This document shows positions 16,720-24,970 of a DNA stretch of 40,782 bases, piece after piece. Numbering within the stretch: the first letter of the stretch is position 1; every line of letters begins with the position of its first letter. This stretch comes from Pseudomonas mandelii (GTDB lineage: Bacteria > Pseudomonadota > Gammaproteobacteria > Pseudomonadales > Pseudomonadaceae): positions 1-40,782 of the forward strand of contig NZ_NMOJ01000071.1 of the NCBI RefSeq assembly GCF_002251635.1. The letters are read 5' to 3'. The position numbers were made by a program, and so were the translations under genes. Below the pieces are notes generated by a model. The model made no database searches and had not been told where the DNA came from. It saw nothing but the letters and a program-made list of their open reading frames with translations.

Positions 16720-17715
16720 TCAGAGCTCCAGCAGAATCTGTGCGCGAGGCCGGGTGCACAGGTGCAGCGGGTTGGACTGCGCTTCGCCGGCCATGCCCTT
16801 GCCGAACTGCATCGGCTCAATCTTGCTGTAGTACGGGATACCCTGGGTATTGACCGTTTCCATGTAGTCAGCCGGTGCGAACACCGAGATGTACAGATCC
16901 GGGACGCCTTCAGGAACCAGCAGGGCCTTGTCGTCGTGGACAAATGACACACCGGCCACCTTGCCACGGTAGCGTTCCCAAACAATGCCACCGAACTCGA
17001 AGCTTTCCCGAGCATCACCGCGCAACGCTGCCGCTTGCTGGCTGTTGAGGTAGGTTTCTTTGACTGCCTTGTGAACGATCAACTTGTTCCAGAAATGCTT
17101 GCCGCAGAAGGCGCGAGAACCGGTACTGGTCACACTACCGAGAGCGTCCTCTTGCATATCCAGTGCTTCGCCGCATTTAACTCGCAGCTCGGTACTCTGA
17201 TCGGCCAGGCCCATGGGCAGCTTCTGACGCTGCACTCCGAAGGATGCATAGATATCCAACAGCGGTGTTTGGCCATCGGCGTCGAGAATCAGGCCATTGA
17301 GGGCGCCCATGCGCTGGAATTCGTGCGTGGCATCCAACTGACGTCGCGCTTTGGCTAGGCGGGCATTGACCACATCTTGCACCGCCTGCAATTCGGTGCG
17401 GGTACCGAATGCACGAATGCCCTGGATCTCGTCGGCTTTGATGGTAAAGCGTTCTGGCAAGTGCACGGTGTTGAACGGGATCAAGTTGCGCTTGCTGGCT
17501 GCGACTACCAGGCCAGAGCTGCCGCGTTCCCCGGCTGGCACCAGTGCCAGGGTGTCGCCGTCCTTTTCGATCTGAACGGTCAGGGTGGTAATGCCTTCCT
17601 CGCGGAACAGGCCCAGGGCGCTGATGCGGCCCGGCACGTAGGGTTGATCGTTGAGTGCAGCAGTCAACGCGGTAACGGTAAACGCTTCGTCGTCAAAAAT
17701 GGCGATCTCGGCCAT
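16720..17715 (-). CDS. E: major capsid protein, lambda gpE-like
   Basis: A 331-residue major capsid protein of the lambda E family with the HK97 fold. The N-terminus FDDEAFTVTALTAALNDQPY, the GITTLTVQIEKDGDTLALVP segment, and the SAPADYMETVNT-type C-terminal part (FAPADYMETVNTQGIPYYSK) identify it. The start MAEIAIF at 17715 has GGAGAG seven bases upstream. It is separated from decoration gene D by a terminator-like hairpin, which may help set capsid against decoration amounts. Confidence 0.95.
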   Translation of the reverse strand: MAEIAIFDDEAFTVTALTAALNDQPYVPGRISALGLFREEGITTLTVQIEKDGDTLALVPAGERGSSGLVVAASKRNLIPFNTVHLPERFTIKADEIQGIRAFGTRTELQAVQDVVNARLAKARRQLDATHEFQRMGALNGLILDADGQTPLLDIYASFGVQRQKLPMGLADQSTELRVKCGEALDMQEDALGSVTSTGSRAFCGKHFWNKLIVHKAVKETYLNSQQAAALRGDARESFEFGGIVWERYRGKVAGVSFVHDDKALLVPEGVPDLYISVFAPADYMETVNTQGIPYYSKIEPMQFGKGMAGEAQSNPLHLCTRPRAQILLEL

Positions 17716-17733
17716 GGGTACTCTCCAGAAATG

Positions 17734-17756
17734 AAAAAACCCGCTCAAGGCGGGCT
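17734..17756 (-). terminator. terminator-like hairpin between D and E
   Basis: On the minus strand CCCGC and GCGGG pair around a five-base loop and are followed by six T residues. The capsid gene's SD (CTGGAGAG) follows immediately. It may reduce read-through from the decoration gene into the capsid gene. Confidence 0.6.
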
Positions 17757-17777
17757 GGGCAAACGTGATTGACGGTC

Positions 17778-18122
17778 TTAACGAACGATCACGAAATGGG
17801 CGGCCAGGTCTTTTTCGGCCTCGGGGTCCAACCCGGTCAGGTGCACTTCGCTGACCTCCGCCATGCGCACAACGGCGCGACCCCGGCGTACGATGTCCGA
17901 CTCTCCCAGTGGCCCGTAGAGAATCGCCACGGCAGCCTGGGTACCGTCTTCAGCGGCCGGAGCATACGGCGCAAATTCGCCTGTGGCCGTCACCAGACCG
18001 AGAACCTGACCCGGACTCAGCGCAGGGCCAGCGGCAACGTTGATCGTTTCCCGCGAGATGTTTCCAGCGCCCTCGGACAGGAGAAACTCACCCGCGTGGA
18101 ACGGTTCTTTTTTGATGGTCAT
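17778..18122 (-). CDS. D: head decoration protein, lambda gpD-like
   Basis: A 114-residue protein of the lambda head decoration family, which caps capsid three-fold axes and stabilises the filled head. The segments HAGEFLLSEGAGNISRETIN, AGPALSPGQVLG and AAVAILYGPL are typical. The start at 18122 overlaps the protease stop (ATGA). Confidence 0.92.
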   Translation of the reverse strand: MTIKKEPFHAGEFLLSEGAGNISRETINVAAGPALSPGQVLGLVTATGEFAPYAPAAEDGTQAAVAILYGPLGESDIVRRGRAVVRMAEVSEVHLTGLDPEAEKDLAAHFVIVR

Positions 18123-19273
18123 GTTCTTGCTCCTTTCGCGCCGTGCGCGGTTCCAGATTGAGCCGCTTGTCGCGAAGCCCAGATCGAGGTGGGATCAGGT
18201 TGTTTGGCCAGCACCTTGGGTGCCGGGTCGTGGTCGAGCGGCAGGCTGTTGTCGATTTCAAAGCCCTTACCGCTGGTGACAATTTTGTCGAACAGACGGG
18301 CTCGAACCGCCGCCGCATCCAGTCCCGCTGAAACGTACTCGGCGCTGAACTCCGGCAAACGGGCCGCGACGCACAGGTCATTCACGGCCTTGGCACGGGT
18401 AAGTCCGGCCAGGACGATCTCTTCGCTTTCGAGCTGGGTCGAACTGAGCAGCGGCTCAACAAGATTGCTGATGCCCGCCGCCGTGCAGCGCTGGGTGATC
18501 ATCAGTGCCAACTTGGCCGAATCGACCACCGGCGGCACCAAGGGTGGATCGAGCTGATCCAGGTCGGGATCCACTTCCGGTGGTTCATCGAGTTGAGCCA
18601 CCAGTTCAGCCGGTGCATGCTGGTAACGCTGCAGCACGGCCCCTTGGCCGAGGCAGGCCTTGACCGTAATGCCGTCGCCGACTTCATCGGCCAGGCCCAG
18701 TGCCACCGCTTCATTGGCCGTCAGCCAAGTTTCGGCGTTGACCATGCGCCGCAGCTCCGCGTCATCGATGTCCGACGCCTTGGCCTTGTAGGCCGCGATG
18801 ATCGCCTCCAGGGTCTGATCCAGCACATCAGCGACCCGGCGGAAGTCCTCAGCGTCGCCTCCGGCATAGGTGTAAGGGTTGTGGATCATCAGCATGGCGT
18901 TCGATGCAATGACGACACGGTGTGCACCACACACCGCCACGCTGGCCGCACTGGCGGCCAACGCATCAATCCGGCCGGTGCAGCGCTCGCCCAGACGCGA
19001 CAGCGCGTTGTGCATCGCCAACCCGTCAAACAAATCTCCGCCGATGCTGTTGAATGCCGCGATCACCGGCGAGACGCCGTCGTCCATGGCGCGCAGATCC
19101 TGCACGAATTGATTGGCAGTAATGCCCCAAGTGCCGATCTCGCCATAGACAAAGACTTCGATCACTCTCTCGGTGTCCTCGCCGCTAGACTGCAACGCGT
19201 ACCAGGTTTTGTCCTGAACTTGCACACGCTGGCCTGCCCGGTTGTAAACGCGCGGTCGCGCTTTTTTGCTCAT
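18119..19273 (-). CDS. ClpP-like prohead protease / scaffold
   Basis: A 384-residue head maturation protease of the ClpP/S49-like class. FNSIGGDLFDGLAMHNAL (about residues 70-87) and DALAASAASVAVCGAHRV (about 98-115, with the likely nucleophile serine) are followed by MLMIHNPYTYAGG, which carries the likely catalytic histidine. The C-terminal third, rich in acidic and proline residues, probably serves as internal scaffold, as lambda C/Nu3 does. The start MSKKARPR at 19273 overlaps the portal stop by four bases; the frame is open further upstream but that part lies inside the portal gene. Confidence 0.9.
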   Translation of the reverse strand: MSKKARPRVYNRAGQRVQVQDKTWYALQSSGEDTERVIEVFVYGEIGTWGITANQFVQDLRAMDDGVSPVIAAFNSIGGDLFDGLAMHNALSRLGERCTGRIDALAASAASVAVCGAHRVVIASNAMLMIHNPYTYAGGDAEDFRRVADVLDQTLEAIIAAYKAKASDIDDAELRRMVNAETWLTANEAVALGLADEVGDGITVKACLGQGAVLQRYQHAPAELVAQLDEPPEVDPDLDQLDPPLVPPVVDSAKLALMITQRCTAAGISNLVEPLLSSTQLESEEIVLAGLTRAKAVNDLCVAARLPEFSAEYVSAGLDAAAVRARLFDKIVTSGKGFEIDNSLPLDHDPAPKVLAKQPDPTSIWASRQAAQSGTAHGAKGART

Positions 19274-20751
19274 GGTTGCTCCTTGTCGTCGATTGGCTCG
19301 ACGGCATCCAAGGTGTTGTAGTTGAGTCCCAGTGCGGTGGCCCGCGCCAGATCGGCGGCGTTTTCCAGGTCGACTGTTTCGGCGTCGTAGCCAGTGCGCA
19401 GGACCATCTCGCTGCGTGAGGCAAAGCCGGCCTGCACTTCCATCCGTCGTGCCTGAACGTCCTGCACCGGTTGGATGTAGGCCCAACCTTGCGGCACCCA
19501 ACGGGTACGCAGGTAGTCGCGACGCTTTTGCGCGTAATCGCCCAGTACCAGGACACCCGACAACACGGCCATGTCCATCCAGGCGGCCCGCACTGGGCGG
19601 CAGAGCTGGTGGACATAAACACCGAATTGCAGTTGTTCCAGGCGGCGCCGAAACTCGTTGAGCACCACACGTAACGCTCGGTCGTTGATCCCGCGCATGT
19701 CGCCGGTGAGGATCTCGTAAGGCGTGCCGGACCCAGCGGCGGCGGCCATCAGTTGCTGCCGCATGAAGTCCGGGTAGTTGTTGCCCGCGTCCGGTGGCTT
19801 GGAGAACTCCACCTCTTCACCTGGCCCCAGTTCCTGCATGGTTCCGGGTTCCAGCGCGACCATCGGTGTGAAGCCGTCACGATCGAGATCCAACAGCTGG
19901 CCGGTGACCGGATCTCGTGGCGTCTGCCCCGAGTCCGGAGCCGGCCGGCTGATGAAGCCGGCAAACAGGTTGGCCACCTCCTGGCGAAACAACACCGCGT
20001 CATCGTAGTTGTCGAGACTGCGCAAACGCTTGAGCACCGGCGACAATCGCGGCACGCCTCGCAGCTGACCCGGCTCGACCGGTTCAAAAATGTGCAGCAC
20101 CTGGGCCGCCGGCACCCGCACCAGCTGGTTGTAGCCGGCGTTCAGCGACGACGCGTCGCGTGGATGTGACAGGTACATCCAGTACGCCACCCGTTTGCCG
20201 CCGGGATTGAACTCGATCCCGGCGCGGATAACGTTGCCGGATTTGGTGCTCTCGTACTTGTCGTGCGGGACAAACTCCGGCGCCAGAATCTGCAGCTGCA
20301 GCGGAACCGCCAAACCCTCGTCCAGGCTGCGCGGTCGCAGCCGCACAAAGCACTCACCAGAGGTTTCAACCGTGCGCGCTACCAGGGCCTGCTGGCCGTA
20401 GAAGTCGGTGCGTTCATCCGCATCCGATTCATCGACCCAATCGCCCCACAGCTCCTGCAGCAATTTGCGTAAAGCATCGTCGTCAGTGGTCGGCCGGGGG
20501 GTGATGCCCGTGCCGATCAGGTTGCTGACGCGTTTATCGATAACGTTGAAGGCATACGGGTCATTGCGAACCGCTGCCCGAGAGCGCGAACGCAGGTTGC
20601 GCAATGCCGGGGTGTTGATGCTGTTGATCCCGTTGTCGGGAGCATCCCAACCAGTGGAACGTCGGCCCTCCCCGGCGCCTTCGTAACTGGCCTTGATGTT
20701 CGACGGCAACACGAATCCGTTACGGGTGAGCGTCGGAAAGTGACGGGCCAT
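19270..20751 (-). CDS. B: portal protein, lambda gpB-like
   Basis: A 493-residue portal of the lambda family, forming the twelve-subunit ring through which DNA enters and leaves. Diagnostic segments are GWDAPDNGINSINTPALRNL, RVSNLIGTGITPRP, QVLHIFEPVEPGQLRGVPRL and GTPYEILTGDMRGINDRALR. It overlaps gpW upstream by one base and the protease downstream by four. Confidence 0.95.
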   Translation of the reverse strand: MARHFPTLTRNGFVLPSNIKASYEGAGEGRRSTGWDAPDNGINSINTPALRNLRSRSRAAVRNDPYAFNVIDKRVSNLIGTGITPRPTTDDDALRKLLQELWGDWVDESDADERTDFYGQQALVARTVETSGECFVRLRPRSLDEGLAVPLQLQILAPEFVPHDKYESTKSGNVIRAGIEFNPGGKRVAYWMYLSHPRDASSLNAGYNQLVRVPAAQVLHIFEPVEPGQLRGVPRLSPVLKRLRSLDNYDDAVLFRQEVANLFAGFISRPAPDSGQTPRDPVTGQLLDLDRDGFTPMVALEPGTMQELGPGEEVEFSKPPDAGNNYPDFMRQQLMAAAAGSGTPYEILTGDMRGINDRALRVVLNEFRRRLEQLQFGVYVHQLCRPVRAAWMDMAVLSGVLVLGDYAQKRRDYLRTRWVPQGWAYIQPVQDVQARRMEVQAGFASRSEMVLRTGYDAETVDLENAADLARATALGLNYNTLDAVEPIDDKEQP

Positions 20752-20957
20752 TAGACTCCCTTGCCTCCGTGATACAGCCTGACCACGCGAGAGCGTGGTC
20801 CAGCGGCGCTGATCAGCGACGTGCGAATCTCTTCGCGTGCCTTGAGCAACTCGTCGACGGTGCGGTACTCCACGGTGCGATCGGTGTAGCGGACGACTTT
20901 CTCACCGCGAGCGATGGCCGCCTCAACCGCGTCGAGGTGCTTCTGGGTAAATGACAT
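20751..20957 (-). CDS. head-tail connector, lambda gpW-like
   Basis: A 68-residue helical protein with the gpW pattern: LDAVEAAIARGEKVVRYTDR followed by TVEYRTVDELLKAREEI. In lambda it fills the neck between portal and FII. It lies between terminase and portal as in lambda. Not to be confused with the P2-type baseplate gene W at 14003. Confidence 0.93.
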   Translation of the reverse strand: MSFTQKHLDAVEAAIARGEKVVRYTDRTVEYRTVDELLKAREEIRTSLISAAGPRSRVVRLYHGGKGV

Positions 20958-20958
20958 A

Positions 20959-22974
20959 TCAGCGTCTCTTCAGGTAACCGCTGGTGGAACTGCGGCGTTG
21001 AGGTGGTGTTGCTACGGGGCGCGTTTGCACGAGCGGAACAACGGGTGGTGACGCCGGTTGCCGAGAAGGCGTTGCTGGACCAGGACTATCGACCCGTTCG
21101 CCTTGCACCGGTTTAATTCCCAGCGCTTCGTCGAACAGACCCGATTGCGCCAGGGACTGACGCACGCGCTCCCAGTCGTGCTCCTTGTAGCGATTCAGGC
21201 CCAGGTAATGCGCCATGGCCAGGCAATACACCATCAGGTCGAGCGCTTCGTTGCGCTCGGCTTTGCCCTTGACCCACTCGATGCGCTTATGACCGCGCAC
21301 GTAGCGCGCAACCTTGCGCTCTGCGACGCACTGATCGAAGAAGTCATCCGGCAAGTCATTGGCAAAGTGCAACGCACCCGGACCGGATTCGAACGGGTAG
21401 CGGTTGTAGATCCAGTCCTTTGCCGTGTCGGTACCGACGAACCACAGCTCAGCACCGTTGCGTTCGGTTTGGCCTTTCCAGGTCACGTCGACCATCGAGG
21501 GGCGTTGAGCAATGACCGGCTTCCCAGGTTTGCTTGCACCTTTGATAGCGAACACGTTGCGCCAGCGACGAACACGGCAGAACTGGTAAACCTCATCGGT
21601 GTGGTGACCGCCGGAGTCGACGGCGGTGGCCAGAATACCCAAGCCCACACCGCACGGATGGCGATATTTAGCCTTGAGCAATTCATCCAGCGCCGCCCAG
21701 GTGCGTTCGTCTGCGGGATCGCCCGAAACGATCTGGAAATCAATAACCCAGCGCTCCATGCCGGCACCCCAGCCCATGGCCATGAATTCCAACCGGTTTG
21801 CCTGAACGTCGACGGCCCCGGTGATCATCATCACCGCCGCTGACATTGAGCCAAGGCTGTATCCTTCCAACCGCGCCCGCTGCCTCAGGACGTCTGCTTT
21901 GGTCTGCTCTTGCGCCGCGTCCCAAACCTTCGCCAGACGGGTGTTGTAGAACACCTGCATGGGCTCAAGATCGCCTTTGGCCTGGGCCTTTTTGGCCTTC
22001 TCGAATTGCTTGGCCAGTGACTTCCAGTCCATCCAACCCAGCGGCGAATACAGGGCGTTGAGGTGGAAGCCCACCGTTTCGCCGTCGCCTTCGGAGTGAG
22101 CTCGCCATTCGCCGTTGGCGAGCATTTCGCCCTTGTGGTACTCCTCGATCAGCACGTCACACTCAGGTCCGGCGCACTGGTAATGCACCACGCTGAAGTC
22201 CGGCGAGTAGTGCAACCGCTCCCACTCAAGGATTTGCATGTGCCCACAGGTCGGGCATGGCACGTAGTAGTGACGCTGGTCGCTGCCATCGAACAGGTCG
22301 GAGATTCGAGAGGCGCCCTTGATCGTCGGCGAGCTGGAGAAGTAAAACTTGGCGTTGCGGCCAAAGGTACTACCCCGGGTTTCTGCCAGCTCGATAGGGT
22401 CACCCTCCTCGCCGATGTCCACCTCCCAGCGGTCGATCTCGTCGCCGTACACGTAGCGCGCTGACAGCTCCGACAAGTTGGCGGCCGAGCCGGCGGTGGT
22501 CACGTACAACGTGCCGCCCTCGAACTCCTTGGTGTCCATGGTGTTGCGCGAATCCCGCGAGCGGTTAGCCGCCACACGTTCGCGCAAAACCGGCGTCGCC
22601 TTGATCGTTTTGCCGATCCGAGAGGACACCCGTTTGGCCAGACCAAGGCTTGGCAGCAGCGCCAGGATATTCGACGGCGCCATGTGCATCAGGCCGCCGA
22701 TCCAATTCAGACCGATCTGGGTTTTCATTAACTGCGACGCGACCATGGTGATCACGCGCTTGCAGGGGTGAGCCGGTGACAGACAACGCATGGGCTCGCG
22801 GGCATACGGCGTACGCGAGGTGCGGTACTGGCCCGGCTCAGCGGCGCCGGTGTCACGCGGGATCCGCATGTACTCGTCGGCCCACTGATCGATCCAGACG
22901 TCCGGGTCGGGCCGTAGCCCACGGAAATACGCCTCGCGGTACACCTCTGCACCGTCAGGGATTCCAGTGGGCAT
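20959..22974 (-). CDS. terminase large subunit, lambda gpA-like
   Basis: A 671-residue packaging ATPase and nuclease of the GpA family. MVASQLMKTQIGLNW (K84-T85) is the Walker A-like site and YVYGDEID (D178-E179) the Walker B. In the C-terminal nuclease half GAVDVQANRLE and LATAVDSGG supply the acidic metal-binding residues. A CPTCG/CAGPEC pair of cysteine motifs sits in between. Phages with this enzyme cut at cos sites, which suggests a cohesive-end genome. The C-terminal 60 residues are proline-rich and probably bind the portal. Confidence 0.95.
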   Translation of the reverse strand: MPTGIPDGAEVYREAYFRGLRPDPDVWIDQWADEYMRIPRDTGAAEPGQYRTSRTPYAREPMRCLSPAHPCKRVITMVASQLMKTQIGLNWIGGLMHMAPSNILALLPSLGLAKRVSSRIGKTIKATPVLRERVAANRSRDSRNTMDTKEFEGGTLYVTTAGSAANLSELSARYVYGDEIDRWEVDIGEEGDPIELAETRGSTFGRNAKFYFSSSPTIKGASRISDLFDGSDQRHYYVPCPTCGHMQILEWERLHYSPDFSVVHYQCAGPECDVLIEEYHKGEMLANGEWRAHSEGDGETVGFHLNALYSPLGWMDWKSLAKQFEKAKKAQAKGDLEPMQVFYNTRLAKVWDAAQEQTKADVLRQRARLEGYSLGSMSAAVMMITGAVDVQANRLEFMAMGWGAGMERWVIDFQIVSGDPADERTWAALDELLKAKYRHPCGVGLGILATAVDSGGHHTDEVYQFCRVRRWRNVFAIKGASKPGKPVIAQRPSMVDVTWKGQTERNGAELWFVGTDTAKDWIYNRYPFESGPGALHFANDLPDDFFDQCVAERKVARYVRGHKRIEWVKGKAERNEALDLMVYCLAMAHYLGLNRYKEHDWERVRQSLAQSGLFDEALGIKPVQGERVDSPGPATPSRQPASPPVVPLVQTRPVATPPQRRSSTSGYLKRR

Positions 22975-22978
22975 GGGC

Positions 22979-23581
22979 TTAACTCGTGGTCAGTACGTGT
23001 TCAAGGTCCGCTGAAGACATGCGTTCGGCGTCTTCCAGCGAGCGGCGGATCGCCGCCGTGAGGTGCTTTTCGATTTCCCAAGGATCGGTCATCGATGCCA
23101 GTTCCGGAGCCAGTTGCGGAGGCATCCCCAGCAGTTGATCGCGCAGCATGCGACCGGCGTTGTAAGCACCGGTTTGAACTGCCGACAGAGCTACCAGCGA
23201 TCCCTTGGCCTTGTGCAACTCGATCTCGGCGAGCTGGGCCAGGTTGTGCTCGCGCAATGCGCGGGCCTTCTGGAAATCGGGGAGCTGTCCCGCAGGGGCC
23301 ATCGCGAGCGGCGGCGCAGCCGTTGAAGTCGGCTCGACCTGGCTGGATAGCTGACTGTAAACGTCACGCTGAAGCCGATCTTGGTGGTGGCGGTCAGCGA
23401 CAGCAGTCTTACTGGGGTCAGCGGTGTCGCGAATCAATGCTTCGCTGGCCGAAACATCGACCTGTTTACCATCGGCAGTCAGCACCAAGCGGTTGTTGTT
23501 TTTCAACCAGGTGATGTAGCTGGGCGCCCTGCCGATCCGAGCCGCGAAGGCGCTCTTTGACAGGTACATTGGTTCTGTCAT
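22979..23581 (-). CDS. terminase small subunit, Nu1-like
   Basis: A 200-residue protein with an N-terminal winged-helix-like DNA-binding part (MYLSKSAFAARIGRAPSYIT WLKNNN, residues 5-30) and a helical C-terminal part (LAQLAEIELHKAKGSLVALS) that contacts the large subunit. It ends five bases before the large subunit begins. It should bind cos-region DNA, probably in the GC-rich gap just upstream. Confidence 0.88.
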   Translation of the reverse strand: MTEPMYLSKSAFAARIGRAPSYITWLKNNNRLVLTADGKQVDVSASEALIRDTADPSKTAVADRHHQDRLQRDVYSQLSSQVEPTSTAAPPLAMAPAGQLPDFQKARALREHNLAQLAEIELHKAKGSLVALSAVQTGAYNAGRMLRDQLLGMPPQLAPELASMTDPWEIEKHLTAAIRRSLEDAERMSSADLEHVLTTS

Positions 23582-23748
23582 AAGCCCCTCCTTTTCAACG
23601 GCTTTTCAATGGAACCTTTCGATTTCAATGGATTGAATTTCAGTAAGCTGGCAACCCTGCCGCTAACAACTTCCCGCGGGTTTCCGACCCCGTACCCACC
23701 GAATACCCCCAGGGTCCCCGGCGATTTTCGGCGCCCCGGAACGGTGCA
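23582..23748. other. non-coding GC-rich gap, candidate cos region
   Basis: The gap before the small terminase gene has no gene. It holds a perfect palindrome CCCGCGGG (23673-23680) followed by GTTTCC, runs of C and G (CCCCCAGGGTCCCCGG near 23704) and a CGATTTTCGG element. Lambda-type phages have cosN and cosB at exactly this place, just upstream of the small subunit gene. The call rests on position and composition alone; the cut positions cannot be read. Confidence 0.35.
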
Positions 23749-23828
23749 TCACCCCTGTTCGCCGCCTGCCGGAGGCGCCTCGCTGACGCCCAGCCGCTTG
23801 ACGGCCCAGGGTGCGCAAAGCCGAGTAC
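23749..23828 (-). pseudogene. decayed second copy of holin 3' end
   Basis: In one frame this stretch encodes WAVKRLGVSEAPPAGGEQG and a stop codon at 23751. The intact holin at 24366-24710 ends with WAAKRLGVSEVPTESNRSE. Ten of the first twelve residues agree, and the DNA matches over about 35 bases with few changes. There is no start or membrane segment. It lies directly after the gene at 23829-24329, so that gene is flanked by two copies of the holin end. Confidence 0.75.
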
Positions 23829-24329
23829 TTACGCAAACTCCCGCAGCGCCTCTTGCAGTCGCTTGGCTTTCACAATGGCTTCAGCATTACTTTCGCGCTC
23901 AGCCTCTACCGACAGCGCCACCTCTTCAATGCGGCCAGCCAACACCTTCATGCGCTTGCTGAACTCATCAGACAGGCTCACCACTTCACCCGACAGGGCC
24001 GCCAAAACGTCCAGCGCTCCAGCGGTTGTTTTGGTCAATGCAACGGGCTGCTTGGCTGCCTGAGGCATGGTTGTCTCCTTGTTGGATTTAGGGGTGGCTA
24101 CATCGCGCCGAAACTTTCCGCCGATTGGCTCCCTGATCAGCCCGGCATCTTTGAGTTCACCAAGTGCGCGGCGTATGGCATAGGCGGATGCGCCACTGAC
24201 GTTGGCAGCCAGGACGGCGCCGTGAATATCACGAGCGGTCCAGCATGATTGAATGGGTACATAACCAAAGATTTTTTGAGCGATGGAAGATTGCCCTGCG
24301 AGCATCTGCTGCTGCCTGGATTCATTCAT
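23829..24329 (-). CDS. hypothetical winged-helix-like phage protein
   Basis: A 166-residue protein of unknown function. Residues 1-80 look like a winged-helix domain (QSSIAQKIFGYVPIQSCWTA, then GASAYAIRRALGELKDAGLI followed by a basic wing). Residues 85-166 form a long helical, glutamate- and alanine-rich tail (DEFSKRMKVLAGRIEEVALS). It could be a DNA-binding regulator or a packaging accessory. It is inserted between the holin and the terminase genes and is followed by a decayed repeat of the holin end, which marks it as a later arrival. Confidence 0.7.
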   Translation of the reverse strand: MNESRQQQMLAGQSSIAQKIFGYVPIQSCWTARDIHGAVLAANVSGASAYAIRRALGELKDAGLIREPIGGKFRRDVATPKSNKETTMPQAAKQPVALTKTTAGALDVLAALSGEVVSLSDEFSKRMKVLAGRIEEVALSVEAERESNAEAIVKAKRLQEALREFA

Positions 24330-24365
24330 GTCTAGAGACCTGCTTAACGAGTGGCTGGGTGAGAG

Positions 24366-24710
24366 CTATTCAGAGCGATTCGATTCGGTGGGCACTTCGC
24401 TGACGCCCAACCGCTTGGCAGCCCAGCGTTCATAGAGACCGATGGCAACATCGGCACCGGCCATTGCGGTCAGGCAACCCAAGCTGCCCGCTGCCCAGAT
24501 CGACATCCCAGCCGCGATCATCAGCATCATCGCCGACACCCCGCAGGCAATGCAGGCACCGGACCGCAGCGCCAATCGGCGCAACAACACCCAACCGCGC
24601 GCGCCGTCTTTGTCCGCTCGCCACATCTCACCCGAAACGCCACCGACCAAAGCCAGGACGATCACTAACCAGATCGGCATCTCTGCCAGCGCTTGCTGCT
24701 CATTTGTCAT
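24366..24710 (-). CDS. holin
   Basis: A 114-residue membrane protein. Three hydrophobic segments are visible: IWLVIVLALVGGVSGEMW (about 13-30), SGACIACGVSAMMLMIAAGM (about 50-68) and an AAGSLGCLTAMAGADVAIGL stretch (about 72-91). The C-terminus is charged. Size and layout are those of phage holins with three membrane passes. The start MTNEQQ at 24710 follows GAGG. Unusually, the holin lies at the start of the late operon ahead of the terminase, while endolysin and spanins are 22 kb downstream. This separation is known in related Pseudomonas prophages. Confidence 0.82.
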   Translation of the reverse strand: MTNEQQALAEMPIWLVIVLALVGGVSGEMWRADKDGARGWVLLRRLALRSGACIACGVSAMMLMIAAGMSIWAAGSLGCLTAMAGADVAIGLYERWAAKRLGVSEVPTESNRSE

Positions 24711-24742
24711 GTTGTGCCTCAAGTGAAGGAGTGTGCCGGACA

Positions 24743-24775
24743 CAAAAAAGAAAACCCCGCCGGGGGGCAGGGTTT
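24743..24775 (-). terminator. terminator-like hairpin upstream of holin
   Basis: On the minus strand AAACCC-x-GCC and GGC-x-GGGTTT pair with one mismatch around a short loop, followed by TTCTTTTTTG. It stands between the Q-like gene and the holin, where a Q-type antiterminator would act on it. No promoter was identified with confidence between it and 24950. Confidence 0.6.
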
Positions 24776-24877
24776 CAGTGTCATGACAAAAGCCAGGACG
24801 GAGTGCACAGCACGTGCTCGGGGAGCGCCAAGGCGCAAATTTCATATCGTGGGCACTTTTTACCCCCCTCCGGAAAA

Positions 24878-24900
24878 ACCGAAAAGGGGTGATTTTCGGT
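24878..24900. repeat. inverted repeat ACCGAAAA / TTTTCGGT
   Basis: An eight-base perfect inverted repeat around a seven-base spacer GGGGTGA, in the 260-base gap between the Q-like gene and the holin. It may be an operator or a hairpin of the late leader. Confidence 0.5.
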
Positions 24901-24918
24901 AGGTCAGTAAACGACATG

Positions 24919-24950
24919 AATACGACCACAATACGACCACAATACGACAA
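24919..24950 (-). repeat. 11-base tandem repeats after Q-like gene
   Basis: AATACGACCAC occurs at 24919-24929 and 24930-24940, with a third partial copy from 24941. On the minus strand, in late-gene sense, this reads as repeated GTGGTCGTATT. The 11-base period is close to one DNA turn, so bound protein would sit on one face. The location at the head of the late operon suggests a binding site for a late regulator. Confidence 0.6.
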
Positions 24951-24970
24951 AACACCCCGACGAACGGTAG

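Noticed and set aside
24358-24365. Seventh copy of the loop motif after the holin
   Set aside because: Only CTCTCACC is shared, not the whole 10-mer, and no stem encloses it.
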